Of a stretch of 64,000 nucleotides of DNA, positions 9,081-18,224 are shown in pieces. The position numbers were made by a program, and so were the translations under genes. The first letter of the stretch is position 1; every line of letters starts with the position of its first letter. The notes under the pieces were generated by a model, which saw only the letters and a program-made list of their open reading frames with translations, was not told where the DNA came from and made no database searches. Source of the stretch: Bordetella parapertussis (GTDB taxonomy: Bacteria; Pseudomonadota; Gammaproteobacteria; Burkholderiales; Burkholderiaceae_B); contig CAMBFI010000008.1 of assembly GCA_945865935.1 (NCBI GenBank), positions 82,340-146,339 on the forward strand, written 5' to 3'.

Positions 9081-9413
9081 CTAATTAGATAAACATACTC
9101 CGCCAGACTTTCCATAACCCGACGGACAGCTACCGCTTCCACCATAGTAGGCATAACATGCGTTGCTATTAGCGACGCAAACGCGCCCGCTCTGGCTGTA
9201 GTTACTCGGGCAACTTTGGCCTGAGGGCACTACGAATGCGTAACGTGCACTCGAGTTAGGGGCGCAGGTCGTTCCGCTCTGACCGTAATTGCTAGGACAA
9301 CTCTGGCCCGACGGCGCAACGAAAGGCTGGGCGCGCGGGGCAGGATTTTTGCAGGACGCCTGTGCACCAAAAGATATGAGCAAGCTTACGCACGCTAGTA
9401 ATACTTTTTTCAT
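9081..9413 (-). CDS. Exported Cys-rich repeat protein of unknown function
   Basis: I do not recognise this 110-residue protein. It starts with a signal peptide (MKKVLLACVSLLISFGAQA). The mature part is built from three copies of one unit: residues 31-59, 60-88 and a shorter 89-110, each holding SGQSCPSNYGQSG..C or a variant. Each copy has two cysteines about 11 residues apart, suggesting one disulfide per repeat, formed in the periplasm. The composition is Gly/Ser/Tyr-rich. It lies 15 nt downstream of the PH/SHOCT membrane protein, on the same strand. The terminator lies downstream. A structural or envelope role is possible; no enzyme motif is seen. Confidence 0.75.
   Translation of the reverse strand: MKKVLLACVSLLISFGAQASCKNPAPRAQPFVAPSGQSCPSNYGQSGTTCAPNSSARYAFVVPSGQSCPSNYSQSGRVCVANSNACYAYYGGSGSCPSGYGKSGGVCLSN
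9084..9323 (-). repeat. Three tandem coding repeats in the Cys-rich protein
   Basis: Two 87-bp units (9237-9323 and 9150-9236) and a shorter third (9084-9149) encode the SGQSCPSNY..SG..C repeats. Units 1 and 2 remain close at the DNA level, which points to recent or conserved tandem duplication. Confidence 0.75.
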
Positions 9414-9428
9414 TTTGATCCTCGTTGT

Positions 9429-10148
9429 TTAGAGTACCGCTCCACTTAAAAGCTTCGACTTTAACTCCTGGTATTCGGCATCGCTAATCGCGCCGCTATC
9501 GAACAGTGCTTTAGCCTTTTGGAGTTTTTCAAATATTCCATCGCTATTTGATGACCGGTTATTGTCGGTATTGCCCATGCTGACTACTGTCGCGCCGCTT
9601 GCGGCACGACGTTCTTCTAAATCACGAATTCTATTTTTCTCCTCCCACTCTTGCTCTTTACCCTGAGCGAATGAATAGATATCAGTCGCTACAGCGGTAG
9701 GCACGCCATCAATCACGATTGGGCGAGCCCCGGCTTTGGTCAGGAACACCAACTTGGATCCAGCGAGCGCTGGGATGGTGTTTTCAGAAAGCTGCGCATC
9801 CTTTAGATCTTTCCATTGGTAGTCCTTCATGTTGAAGCCACCGAGAATGGAGCGCCGAATTTGAATCAGACGACTGCTGGTGATGGCGATCAATTCACGT
9901 CGCGTAAACAGTGCATATACGCGCATTTGGATACCGGTCGTCACAACGGTCTCTCCTTTAATGAGCGCACCCTCTAATTTGGTTTGCGCCTTTTTTGCAC
10001 GCGCGGGGCTCCCAGCAAAAACCATCCAGCAATAGAACGCAAAGAATATGATAGCGGCACCAAATGCTTCCAGACCCAGAGCCAAAGATGCCACCAAAAA
10101 TAGCATCCAAGAAAAAATAAATGAAAAGATTTTTATAAGACCAATCAC
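9429..10148 (-). CDS. Membrane protein with PH-like domain and C-terminal SHOCT motif
   Basis: A 239-residue protein. Residues 1-45 contain two hydrophobic helices. Residues about 60-165 resemble a bacterial PH domain (GETVVTTGIQMRVYALFTRRELIAITSSRLIQIRR, ending in an amphipathic ATDIYSFAQ helix). The tail (FEKLQKAKALFDSGAISDAEYQELKSKLL) is a clear SHOCT motif, a short C-terminal oligomerisation or membrane-association helix pair. Function unknown. It is co-directional with the Cys-rich protein 15 nt downstream, so the two probably form a small operon. Confidence 0.8.
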   Translation of the reverse strand: MIGLIKIFSFIFSWMLFLVASLALGLEAFGAAIIFFAFYCWMVFAGSPARAKKAQTKLEGALIKGETVVTTGIQMRVYALFTRRELIAITSSRLIQIRRSILGGFNMKDYQWKDLKDAQLSENTIPALAGSKLVFLTKAGARPIVIDGVPTAVATDIYSFAQGKEQEWEEKNRIRDLEERRAASGATVVSMGNTDNNRSSNSDGIFEKLQKAKALFDSGAISDAEYQELKSKLLSGAVL

Positions 10149-10222
10149 GCAATACTCCTGAGGAGTTGATTAAACGGCGCCCCGCGTCGCAGCCATTATC
10201 GCTCCAATGTCGCCCAAAAACG

Positions 10223-12298
10223 TTACGACGTCGCAATCACGGCGTCTAGCGCTACCGCACCAGATTCCATGACCAGCACGGGATTGACGTCCATACTCGT
10301 GATCTGTGGATACTGCACTGCCAACTCTGAAATACGACATAGTGCATCAATCAGTGCTTCGCGATCATATTGTGGCCCACCACGAAACCCATCAAGCAAG
10401 ACCGAGCCTTTCACCGAAGCCACCAGTTTTGCCGCCGACGCGCGGTCCAAGGGCGCAGACGCCATCGCGACATCCTTGTAGAGCTCAACCATCACTCCAC
10501 CCATCCCGAACATGACCATCGGGCCAAAGACTGGGTCGCGATTCACACCGATCAAGATCTCAACGCCGCGCGTCAACATCGTGGCGACCAAGACGCCGTC
10601 GATCTGCGCGCGTGGATAAGCCGCCTGTGCCCTTTGCAGGAGCAAACCAAACGCATCGCGCAACGCAGACTCGGTCTGAATATTTAAAACAACGCCACCG
10701 ATTTCCGTTTTGTGCGCAATATCGGGGGAAGCGATCTTCGCCACCACCGGATAACCTATCGACGCTGCCACCGCTACAGCGCGCTCAACCGACGCGCATA
10801 CCTCTTCGCGTGTGATGCTTACACCATGCTGCTGTAGAAAGGATTTTGCCTGCGCCTCACTCGCCACGGGTGCCGAAAGCTCTTTTGTCAGGGATAAAGG
10901 CAATACCTGTCGCAAACTTTCGCCTCTTCGCCCGATTTCTCGCATGGCCGCGAGCGCCGCGATTGCGCGTGTCGGATCCTCAAATACGGGGATGCCCACC
11001 TGCTCGAGCGCTCGACGCACGCCCGTCTCGCTCGGCATAATCACCATGATCATGCGAGCGGGGTTTTTTGTCTTCAACTCAATCAGTGCTGCCTGCGTAT
11101 TTTTAAATACCTCGGGCGCCAGCGCATTATTCGCTAAATACAACAAGAGCGCGTCACCAGCGGTATGTCGCAAAATGCAATCCCCAACCTGAACCGTTGC
11201 CGCATGGTTGGTCGCAACCTGTGCAGTCGTATCGTAAGGATTACGCCCTGTACCATAAGGCAAGATTTCCGCAAGCTCACTTAACAAGGGTTGGCTAAAG
11301 GGTATCAAGTCCAGCCCAAAGCGCGCGGCATCGTCCGCCATCAACACGCCAATTCCACCGGAAACTGTCACGAGCGAAACACGATCATTGATAGAAACAC
11401 CAGAGGTCGCAATCAGGTACGCGATATCAATCATCTCTTCAATTGAGCGCGCTCGCCATGCACCGGCCTCACTAAAAATCGTGTCGTATACGCGGTCATC
11501 CCCCGCAAGTGAACCCGTATGCGTCGCTGCCGCAACAGAGCCAACCTCAGACGCACCCACCTTCATGATGACAACCGCTTTGCCAGCTTGCGTCGCCTTA
11601 CGAATCGCTTGTCGCAGCAGATCACCATTTTTACAACTTTCAAGGGATGCGCAAATGACTTTAGTACTTGAATCCTCAGCAAGGTAATCAATACACAGCG
11701 CGACGTCTACATCGGCTTCATTGCCGGTCGCCAGAGCGCGGCTCATCCCCACACCGCGCAAGTCGGCCATCACATACGCACACGACCCAAATGCACCGCT
11801 TTGCGTCACAAACGCCACCTGCCCTGCTGCGGGCGCCACACCTCGTGCGAACGAACTTGAAAAGGTACAAAACACACCATTGGCAGGGCTCAGCGCACCG
11901 AGAGAGTTTGGTCCGATCATTCGCATGCCCGCTTCACGGGCAATTGCTAACAATCGATCTTGTGCGACACGTCCCTCCGGCCCCATCTCCCCAAATCCAG
12001 AGCTCAACACCAGTAAGATTTTGACGCCCTTCTTGGCGCAGTCGCGTATCGCTGCCTCAACGTGCTGAGACGGAACGATAATGATTGCTTGATCGACAGG
12101 TTCGGGAATCGCGCTCACTGACGGAAACGCTTGAAGGCCTTGAATTTCTGGAGAACTTGGATTAACCGGGAAGATCTTTCCCTTAAAGCCATACGTCTTT
12201 AGAAAGTGAATCGTACGTCCGCTTAGTTTATTGCGATCGCTCGACGCACCAATCACAGCAACCGAACTCGGATTAAACAGCAGCGCTAAATCATGCAT
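10223..12298 (-). CDS. ADP-forming acyl-CoA synthetase (acetate-CoA ligase family)
   Basis: A 691-residue enzyme from the ATG at 12296-12298, whose first 8 nt overlap the acyl-CoA dehydrogenase stop; a longer form starting at 12364 would lie inside that gene. It has the fused NDP-forming architecture: CoA-binding domain (LLFNPSSVAVIGASSDRNKLSGR), a succinyl-CoA-ligase-like domain, and an ATP-grasp domain (YPVVAKIASPDIAHKTEIGGVVLNI). In this family an active-site His is phosphorylated; HTGSLAG (about residue 265) is the matching region. It activates a carboxylic acid with CoA. The acid is unknown, but the dehydrogenases and hydratase upstream suggest a beta-oxidation-like path. Confidence 0.88.
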   Translation of the reverse strand: MHDLALLFNPSSVAVIGASSDRNKLSGRTIHFLKTYGFKGKIFPVNPSSPEIQGLQAFPSVSAIPEPVDQAIIIVPSQHVEAAIRDCAKKGVKILLVLSSGFGEMGPEGRVAQDRLLAIAREAGMRMIGPNSLGALSPANGVFCTFSSSFARGVAPAAGQVAFVTQSGAFGSCAYVMADLRGVGMSRALATGNEADVDVALCIDYLAEDSSTKVICASLESCKNGDLLRQAIRKATQAGKAVVIMKVGASEVGSVAAATHTGSLAGDDRVYDTIFSEAGAWRARSIEEMIDIAYLIATSGVSINDRVSLVTVSGGIGVLMADDAARFGLDLIPFSQPLLSELAEILPYGTGRNPYDTTAQVATNHAATVQVGDCILRHTAGDALLLYLANNALAPEVFKNTQAALIELKTKNPARMIMVIMPSETGVRRALEQVGIPVFEDPTRAIAALAAMREIGRRGESLRQVLPLSLTKELSAPVASEAQAKSFLQQHGVSITREEVCASVERAVAVAASIGYPVVAKIASPDIAHKTEIGGVVLNIQTESALRDAFGLLLQRAQAAYPRAQIDGVLVATMLTRGVEILIGVNRDPVFGPMVMFGMGGVMVELYKDVAMASAPLDRASAAKLVASVKGSVLLDGFRGGPQYDREALIDALCRISELAVQYPQITSMDVNPVLVMESGAVALDAVIATS

Positions 12299-13442
12299 AT
12301 TGCTCAGCTTCTCGCGTAAAGTTAGATAAAAGTTCGCGATGATACTGCCCATCACCAAACTCAAGATTAGCCATCAGAATTCGTTTGTTCAGTCTCGTCG
12401 CCCAAAGCTCCTCTGTCATGCCCATGCCGCCATGCGTCTGAATCACCATGTGCGCAACAATTGGCCCAACCTGAGAGAGATAAAGCTTCAGTAGTGAAAT
12501 ATCACGATCGATTGGCGCCATTCCGCTTCGCGTCGATTCCGCTTGTGCCGCAACGAACGCGCGGAAGCATTCGTATCTCACGTAAGCGTCCGCCACATAA
12601 TGACGCAACACTTGAAAACTTGAGAGTGTCACACCAAACTGTTTACGCTCAGACAAATAGCGGATCGTCTGCTCCAAGACGGAGCCCATTGACGCCACGG
12701 CCTCCACGCAAACAAACAACGTACCCATTGCATTCGTGCGGTCGAGCGCTTCACCCAGAGCGGGGCCCTGCGCAAGAACCTGTGCGTCCGATACAGATAG
12801 TCCTGCAAATTTCAACCTGACGGTATGCCGTCCATCGATTCGCATTTCGCGCGCAAACTTGACTTGATCTGATCCTGCAGGAACCAAGAGCAGTAGCGGG
12901 CTCGTGACTTCTGGCGACACCCCATCGCAGGCGATCAAATAGTGCGTAGCGGCCGGCACCTCTTCCACCCCCGCTACTCCACCATTGATTTGCCACCCTC
13001 CAGCACTCGGCTGCGCGAACAAGCTTGTCTGCTCGTCTAGCTGTTTGCAATAAGGATCTAGCGAACGCCAAACCGGCTGAATGCGGACCGTACCGTCAGC
13101 CATCCCTGCTAACAGCGACTCTTTTCCCGCAAACTGCAGGCTAGACAGCAGCACTGCGGGCAATCCCATCCCCGAGCTAACGGGCAAAGGCAATGCGTAG
13201 TGGGAAGCCCCTTCTAGTAAAGAACAAAAATCAGTGACGGCACCCCCCAGCCCACCGAACGCTTCGGGTATCAGGCACGCAGCCCAACCGAGCTCAAGTG
13301 CCTCGTTCCACTTCGCACGACGCAGATCAACCCGCTCAGACGGTTCTGCGGCAGCAACAGCATCCGAGTCCGCATCTTTTGCAAAAACGAGTGCGGCATC
13401 GCGGAACTCAGATTCAAAAATTGGCTTAACGATAAATGTCAT
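12291..13442 (-). CDS. Acyl-CoA dehydrogenase, probable non-catalytic partner subunit
   Basis: A 383-residue flavoprotein-family member. The middle and C-terminal helices are recognisable (YLSERKQFGVTLSSFQVLRHYVADAYV, THGGMGMTEELWATRLNKRI), but the end reads LEFGDGQYHRELLSN and lacks the YGGxxEIQ motif found in the neighbouring paralogue. Its N-terminal domain is also divergent. In Actinobacteria and some proteobacteria, acyl-CoA dehydrogenases of this kind pair with a complete subunit into a heteromeric enzyme for bulky CoA thioesters. That is an inference here, supported by the tight 5-nt spacing after the paralogue at 13448. Confidence 0.87.
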   Translation of the reverse strand: MTFIVKPIFESEFRDAALVFAKDADSDAVAAAEPSERVDLRRAKWNEALELGWAACLIPEAFGGLGGAVTDFCSLLEGASHYALPLPVSSGMGLPAVLLSSLQFAGKESLLAGMADGTVRIQPVWRSLDPYCKQLDEQTSLFAQPSAGGWQINGGVAGVEEVPAATHYLIACDGVSPEVTSPLLLLVPAGSDQVKFAREMRIDGRHTVRLKFAGLSVSDAQVLAQGPALGEALDRTNAMGTLFVCVEAVASMGSVLEQTIRYLSERKQFGVTLSSFQVLRHYVADAYVRYECFRAFVAAQAESTRSGMAPIDRDISLLKLYLSQVGPIVAHMVIQTHGGMGMTEELWATRLNKRILMANLEFGDGQYHRELLSNFTREAEQYA

Positions 13443-13447
13443 GATGC

Positions 13448-14626
13448 TTAATGTCCAAACAATTCGCGAGCAACCATGTTTTTCTGCACTTCGTCACTCC
13501 CGCCGTAAATCGTACGAACGCGAGAATAAAAGTAGTTCTGAATCCAAAGCGTCGCTTGCTCATTCTCATCAAACCCTGAGCCCTCTTGCAGCGGCATCCG
13601 AGCAGCAAACTCTGGGCCAACAACCTCTGCACCGATTTCAGTGATCGTCTGATATAAGCGCGAGCTTGTGACCTTTAGCACCGAAGGCTGAGTCGTGATC
13701 GGTGTCTTACTCATTACCGCTTCGATGGCCTCAAGACCGAGCTCGCGAATGCCGCGCAATTCTGCCTCGACATTTAGCAGGCGTAACTCGAGCGCTGCTC
13801 GTCGTGCTCGATGCTTGGGTTGGGCAAGCTTCTCGGCAATTAAATGGCGGGTACGACTGAGATATTGAAACAGTGGCGCAGTGTTAGCGGAATTCAAACG
13901 CTCACGCGCCAACAAAAACTTGCCATACTTCCATCCACTTCCGACGTCGCCGATACAATCAGATAATGGCACTTCGACATTATCCAGAAACACTTCATTC
14001 ACATGCAGCCAACCATCAATCGTACGAATCGGTCGTACCGTAATGCCTCGGGCCTTGAGTGGAATAATCAACAGACTAATGCCGTCTTGTTTGCGAGCCT
14101 CTTCCGATGTACGAACCAACGTGTACATCAGGTCTGATTCCTGAGCGTGTGAGGTCCAGGTCTTTTGTCCGTTGACAATGATGGTGTCGCCACGAATCTC
14201 ACCGCGCGTTTTGAGAGACGCAAGATCCGAGCCTGCATTGGGTTCAGAATAGCCCTGGCACCACCAGTCTGATCCGTCTAAGATTCCGGGCAAATAGCGG
14301 CTCTTCTGCTCAGGGCTCCCAAACTCAATTAAGACAGGACCAATATGCCGAAGTCCGTGGTGATATTGAGCGGGGCAATCGTTCTCTGCTAGGACCTCAC
14401 CATAAATCGCCTGTTGTTTCGGGTTCCAGCCAGTCCCCCCCAACTCCTTGGGCCAGTTTGGCGCACCCCAACCATGTTGATGCAATATTTTTTGCCAGCG
14501 ACTCCAAGGCTCTCGCGATAGCTTGCGATTTTCAGCGACAAGCTTCCGAATGTCTTGTGGACAATTTTTTTGAACAAACGCCTCAACTTCATTTCGGAAC
14601 GCTTGATAGTCAATCTGCTCACTCAT
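13448..14626 (-). CDS. Acyl-CoA dehydrogenase, complete subunit
   Basis: A 392-residue FAD enzyme oxidising an acyl-CoA to the 2-enoyl-CoA. Visible family blocks are WCQGYSEPNAGSDLASLKT (flavin/substrate loop), GQKTWTSHAQ, LARERLNSANTAP and the C-terminal RTIYGGSDEVQKNMVARELFG, which carries the FAD-contacting YGGxxE motif. Length is normal. It lies between the enoyl-CoA hydratase (31 nt upstream) and the divergent dehydrogenase (5 nt downstream), all co-directional. The substrate is unknown; FadE-type branched or cyclic acyl-CoA is an inference from the paired arrangement. Confidence 0.9.
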   Translation of the reverse strand: MSEQIDYQAFRNEVEAFVQKNCPQDIRKLVAENRKLSREPWSRWQKILHQHGWGAPNWPKELGGTGWNPKQQAIYGEVLAENDCPAQYHHGLRHIGPVLIEFGSPEQKSRYLPGILDGSDWWCQGYSEPNAGSDLASLKTRGEIRGDTIIVNGQKTWTSHAQESDLMYTLVRTSEEARKQDGISLLIIPLKARGITVRPIRTIDGWLHVNEVFLDNVEVPLSDCIGDVGSGWKYGKFLLARERLNSANTAPLFQYLSRTRHLIAEKLAQPKHRARRAALELRLLNVEAELRGIRELGLEAIEAVMSKTPITTQPSVLKVTSSRLYQTITEIGAEVVGPEFAARMPLQEGSGFDENEQATLWIQNYFYSRVRTIYGGSDEVQKNMVARELFGH

Positions 14627-14657
14627 TTCACGACCTTTCGCTCAACTTCACTGTGAA

Positions 14658-15431
14658 TCAACGGCCTTTATAGACGGGTTTACGTTTTTCTTTAAAGGCC
14701 TTGAGTGCTTCGGCCGTATCTTCGGTTTTTCCAAGCGCAACGGTCATGTTCTGCTCGAATCGATAGCCTTCGCGACGCGGCATCACGGCCGTCACTTGCG
14801 CGGCTTGTTTTGCGTAGCTCAATGCGATCGGTGCTTTGCTTGCGATATCCGTCGCGATTTCCATGACATACGGCATCAATTCGTCAGGCGGTAAACTTGC
14901 TTCGATTAAACCTAGGCGGTACATCTCATCGGCCGTGACCTTCATGCCTGTAAAGAACATTCTGCGCGCCCGCGACTTTCCAAACACGCTTTGAAGCATC
15001 GCAGTGCCGCCAGCCAGTCCAACGTTGATTTCGGGCATTGAGAAGAATGCTGTGTTGGACGCTACCCAAATATCGCAACTATTCATCAGACCAAAACCCG
15101 CACCCATCGCTGGGCCATTGACCGCAGCGATCACAGGCTTGCTACATTCGATGATTGAGTTACTGGCTTCGCGTACCAATCGATTGTGCTTCCAGTACGC
15201 CCCAGGCGTTGCGCCAAGATTGGGGCGCTCATTTAAGTCAGCACCCGCACAAAATATCTTGCCTTTACCTGTGACGATCGCGCACTTCACGTCATCGTTA
15301 TCATTGAAACTATCAAACACCTGGATGAGCTCACCGCGCATCTGTGCATTTTGAGCATTATGCGGCGGTCGATTGAGCGTAACCGTTGCGATGCCATCCG
15401 CAATCCTAAGTTCTAGTGTTTCTAATTCCAT
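14658..15431 (-). CDS. Enoyl-CoA hydratase/isomerase (crotonase) family protein
   Basis: A 257-residue crotonase-fold protein. The oxyanion-hole segments are present (IFCAGADLNE and AAVNGPAMGAGFGLMNSCD), as is the PEINVGLAGGTAML block. The helix that in classical hydratases reads A-M-E-M-V-L-T-G reads ARRMFFTG, so a commonly catalytic acidic residue is an Arg; the reaction may be isomerisation, thioester hydrolysis or another crotonase chemistry rather than hydration. It starts the enzyme run of the catabolic operon, 35 nt after the Bug receptor gene. Confidence 0.87.
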   Translation of the reverse strand: MELETLELRIADGIATVTLNRPPHNAQNAQMRGELIQVFDSFNDNDDVKCAIVTGKGKIFCAGADLNERPNLGATPGAYWKHNRLVREASNSIIECSKPVIAAVNGPAMGAGFGLMNSCDIWVASNTAFFSMPEINVGLAGGTAMLQSVFGKSRARRMFFTGMKVTADEMYRLGLIEASLPPDELMPYVMEIATDIASKAPIALSYAKQAAQVTAVMPRREGYRFEQNMTVALGKTEDTAEALKAFKEKRKPVYKGR

Positions 15432-15466
15432 TTTTTTCTCATTTTAATTTCGTCAGTATCTGATAA

Positions 15467-16441
15467 CTATTCAACTTGAATGCCAGCGCCTTCGGTTTTT
15501 ATTAGTCGGCGCAGTCGCACCTCTTCTGCATCCAGAAACTTTTTGTATTCCTGTTGCTTGAGGTTGGCATACGTCAAACCGGTTTTTTCGATCGCCGAGA
15601 TGACTGTGGGATCTTTCAACGCAAGTTCGATGCCTGCAATGATGGTGTTCTGTATGTCACCGAAGGTTCCGGTTGGCACGAAGAAGCCGAACCAGCTACC
15701 GAACACAAGATCAATACCTAGCTCTCTAAAGGTCGGCACTTCCATTGCCGCGGGATGCCGTTGCGCTGTCGCGATCGCGATCGCACTTAGCTGCCCCGCT
15801 CGCACACGCGGCATAGCCGACGGTCCATCAAATATCCCCATAATTTGTCCGCCCAGCAAATCATTCATCGCGGGGCCTGTTCCTTTGTAGGGAATATGGG
15901 TCATCTTGACTCCCGTCTCCATCGCAAAGAGCTCAGCAGCGATATGGGGGCTCGACGCATTACCTGAGGAGCCAAACGTTAAAGCCCCTGGTTTACTTTT
16001 ACCTAGCGCGACGATGTCGTTCATCGTCTTAACGGGCAAGTTCGGATTAATCACCAACATGTTTGCCGAGGTACCGAGCAAATACAAAGGGCTCAAGGCC
16101 TTAACGTCATAGGGTAGTGATTTTTTTAGCACCGGATTTGAGGTATAGCCATAGCTAGTGAGCAGTAAGGTATATCCATCCGCAGACGCGCGACTCACGA
16201 GTTGGGTTCCAATGACCGTACCACCGCCAGGCTTGTTGTCGACCACGACAGGCTGTCCCCAAATTTGGGATAGGCGTTGTGCTAATGCACGACCGTACAC
16301 ATCGGTCACCCCACCTGGCGGATACGGGACCACAATCGTGACCTGCCGTTCAGGGTATCTCGCGAGAGTCGGCACCGCCCAAAGGGAGGTCGCTACAAAC
16401 CACATAGCCAGTACAAATTTGAACGCTTTAGTTGTTGTCAT
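15467..16441 (-). CDS. Tripartite tricarboxylate transporter receptor, Bug/TctC family
   Basis: A 324-residue periplasmic receptor: signal peptide (..LWAVPTLA), then RYPERQVTIVVPYPPGGVTDVYGR, the KPGGGTVIGTQLVSRASADGYTLL ligand-binding loop and THIPYKGTGPAMNDLLGGQ. It lies directly upstream of the enoyl-CoA hydratase and 19 nt after a second Bug gene, so two receptors seem to serve the CoA-catabolic operon. No TctA/TctB genes are in the window. AGGTGAG precedes the ATG. Confidence 0.92.
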   Translation of the reverse strand: MTTTKAFKFVLAMWFVATSLWAVPTLARYPERQVTIVVPYPPGGVTDVYGRALAQRLSQIWGQPVVVDNKPGGGTVIGTQLVSRASADGYTLLLTSYGYTSNPVLKKSLPYDVKALSPLYLLGTSANMLVINPNLPVKTMNDIVALGKSKPGALTFGSSGNASSPHIAAELFAMETGVKMTHIPYKGTGPAMNDLLGGQIMGIFDGPSAMPRVRAGQLSAIAIATAQRHPAAMEVPTFRELGIDLVFGSWFGFFVPTGTFGDIQNTIIAGIELALKDPTVISAIEKTGLTYANLKQQEYKKFLDAEEVRLRRLIKTEGAGIQVE

Positions 16442-16460
16442 CGATGCTCACCTCTAGAAT

Positions 16461-17429
16461 TTATTGCTTGCCAATATTGGCTTGTTCAATCACGCGCTTC
16501 CATTTCGCAGACTCTGACTTGATCACAGCATCCATTTGCTCTGGCGTTCCGCCTTTGACAGTCAAGCCATTGGCCATTAACCGCTCGCGCACGACGGGAT
16601 CCTGTAGCACCGCATTCAACTCTTTGTTAAGCCTATCAATGATGGCGCGAGGTGTCCCTGCGGGTGCGGTAATGTAGTTAACAGGAAAAGCCTGATAGCC
16701 CTTGAGCGTATCGCCAATCGTTGGCAACTCTGGTATCGCGGGTGTTCTCTCTTGGGTCGATACGGCTAGGGCTTTAATCCGCCCGGCTTTGATGTGAGAC
16801 TGATATACCGACAGTGAGTCGATACTCATTTGCACCCCTCCACCCAGAACCTCTGACACCGCAGCGCCCGAGCCTTTGTACGGAATATGCACGATATCTA
16901 ATTTCGCCATGCTCTTAAACAGTTCACCCGCCAGATGACTTGATGAACCGATCCCCGAGCTTGCGAAGTTGATTTTTCCTGGATTTGCTTTGATGTAAGT
17001 AATGAGTTCCGCCACGTTATTGACGGGCAACTTGTTATTGACCACAAGTACATTCGCACCAGAAATCAATTCAACAACCGGTGAAAATCCATTGAAGGCA
17101 TCGTACGTTAACTTTTCCATCAAGTAAGGATTTGTCATTTGCTGGCCAGGTGTCGCAAAGAGCAAGGTGTATCCGTCTTTTGGCGCAGCCGCAACATAAG
17201 CTGCTGCAATGGTCCCCCCGGCACCCGGGCGGTAGTCGATGACAACGGGTTGCCCTAACCGCTTGGCTAGAGGCTCGCTGATAATGCGAGCGGTGTTATC
17301 TGCCCCTCCACCGGGAGCGAACGGCAAAACGATCTTAACGACAGTATTGGGATAGTTTTGCGCGAACGTGCTTGCGCAACAGCTCAGTGCCGCCACAAGT
17401 GTGGCGACCAAGGATCTAATGTGTGACAT
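16461..17429 (-). CDS. Tripartite tricarboxylate transporter receptor, Bug/TctC family
   Basis: A 322-residue periplasmic receptor with signal peptide (..CCASTFA), NYPNTVVKIVLPFAPGGGADNTAR, RPGAGGTIAAAYVAAAPKDGYTLL and VHIPYKGSGAAVSEVLGG. GGGAG lies upstream of the ATG. It is the first gene of the run that reaches the ADP-forming synthetase at 10223, so the promoter should lie in 17430-17589. The likely role is capture of the carboxylate that the following enzymes degrade; the ligand is not determinable. Confidence 0.92.
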   Translation of the reverse strand: MSHIRSLVATLVAALSCCASTFAQNYPNTVVKIVLPFAPGGGADNTARIISEPLAKRLGQPVVIDYRPGAGGTIAAAYVAAAPKDGYTLLFATPGQQMTNPYLMEKLTYDAFNGFSPVVELISGANVLVVNNKLPVNNVAELITYIKANPGKINFASSGIGSSSHLAGELFKSMAKLDIVHIPYKGSGAAVSEVLGGGVQMSIDSLSVYQSHIKAGRIKALAVSTQERTPAIPELPTIGDTLKGYQAFPVNYITAPAGTPRAIIDRLNKELNAVLQDPVVRERLMANGLTVKGGTPEQMDAVIKSESAKWKRVIEQANIGKQ

Positions 17430-17589
17430 GTGTTGTCTCCCGGGACAGAGTGCTTAGGGTTTGTAATGAAGCACATCATAAGCAATCTGCGGGCGTGGCA
17501 ACAAACAAATTCAAGATGTGGACAATGAAACGCTTACACACCGAGCTGCTGCAATGCACCAATTTTTTAGGCCAGGCAGCAACAACACC

Positions 17590-18099
17590 TTAGCTTGGGG
17601 CAAGCTCGCCCAATTTCAGCTGGAGATAAACGAGGTCTAACCATTTGCCGAACTTCGTGCCGACCTCGGGCATCAGGCCTGTTTGTACAAACCCGAGGTT
17701 TACATGCATTGCGATCGATCCCTGATTGCCCGCCTCGATCGCTGCCACCATCACATGCTTGTTCAATTTCTGGGCGCGCTCGATCAGCGCGAGCATCAAG
17801 TGACGCCCTAAACCTTTTCCGCGTTGATCATGCTTGATGTATACCGAGTGCTCCACCGTGTGTCGGTAACCATCAAACGCACGCCAATCGCCAAAGCTTG
17901 CATAGCCAAACACACTGTCTAAATCATCAACGGCCACCAGCACGGGATAACCTTTGCTCTGGCGATCTGCTAGCCAAGCACGGCGATTCGTCTCATCAAC
18001 AAGCGTTTCGTTCCAGATCGCTGTCGTGTTTTGTACCGCATCGTTATAGATGGTCATGATACCGAAGGCATCATCGATGGTCGCATCACGAATATGCAT
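17590..18099 (-). CDS. GNAT N-acetyltransferase, phosphinothricin/L-amino acid acetyltransferase type
   Basis: A 169-residue GCN5-related acetyltransferase. The start MHIRDATIDDAFGIMTIYNDAV, the motif A acetyl-CoA loop (VYIKHDQRGKGLGRHLM) and the MHVNLGFVQTGLMPEVGTKFGKWLDLVYLQ end match the MnaT/YncA/Pat branch, which acetylates amino-acid analogues such as methionine sulfone, methionine sulfoximine or phosphinothricin. Transcribed alone, head-to-head with the riboswitch-controlled oxidoreductase. Confidence 0.9.
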   Translation of the reverse strand: MHIRDATIDDAFGIMTIYNDAVQNTTAIWNETLVDETNRRAWLADRQSKGYPVLVAVDDLDSVFGYASFGDWRAFDGYRHTVEHSVYIKHDQRGKGLGRHLMLALIERAQKLNKHVMVAAIEAGNQGSIAMHVNLGFVQTGLMPEVGTKFGKWLDLVYLQLKLGELAPS

Positions 18100-18224
18100 G
18101 CCTTTCCCCGCATTGGATTATCGGATATGAGTCGGAGTAAATCGCTCTGTAATCCTCGGTATATTAAACCCAGCGTAACCATCTCAACCTCACCCTATGT
18201 TGCAAATAAAAACATATTTCATAT

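Noticed and set aside
9084..9323. Direct repeats as a possible CRISPR-like array
   Set aside because: They are coding repeats of the Cys-rich protein, without spacers of unique sequence.
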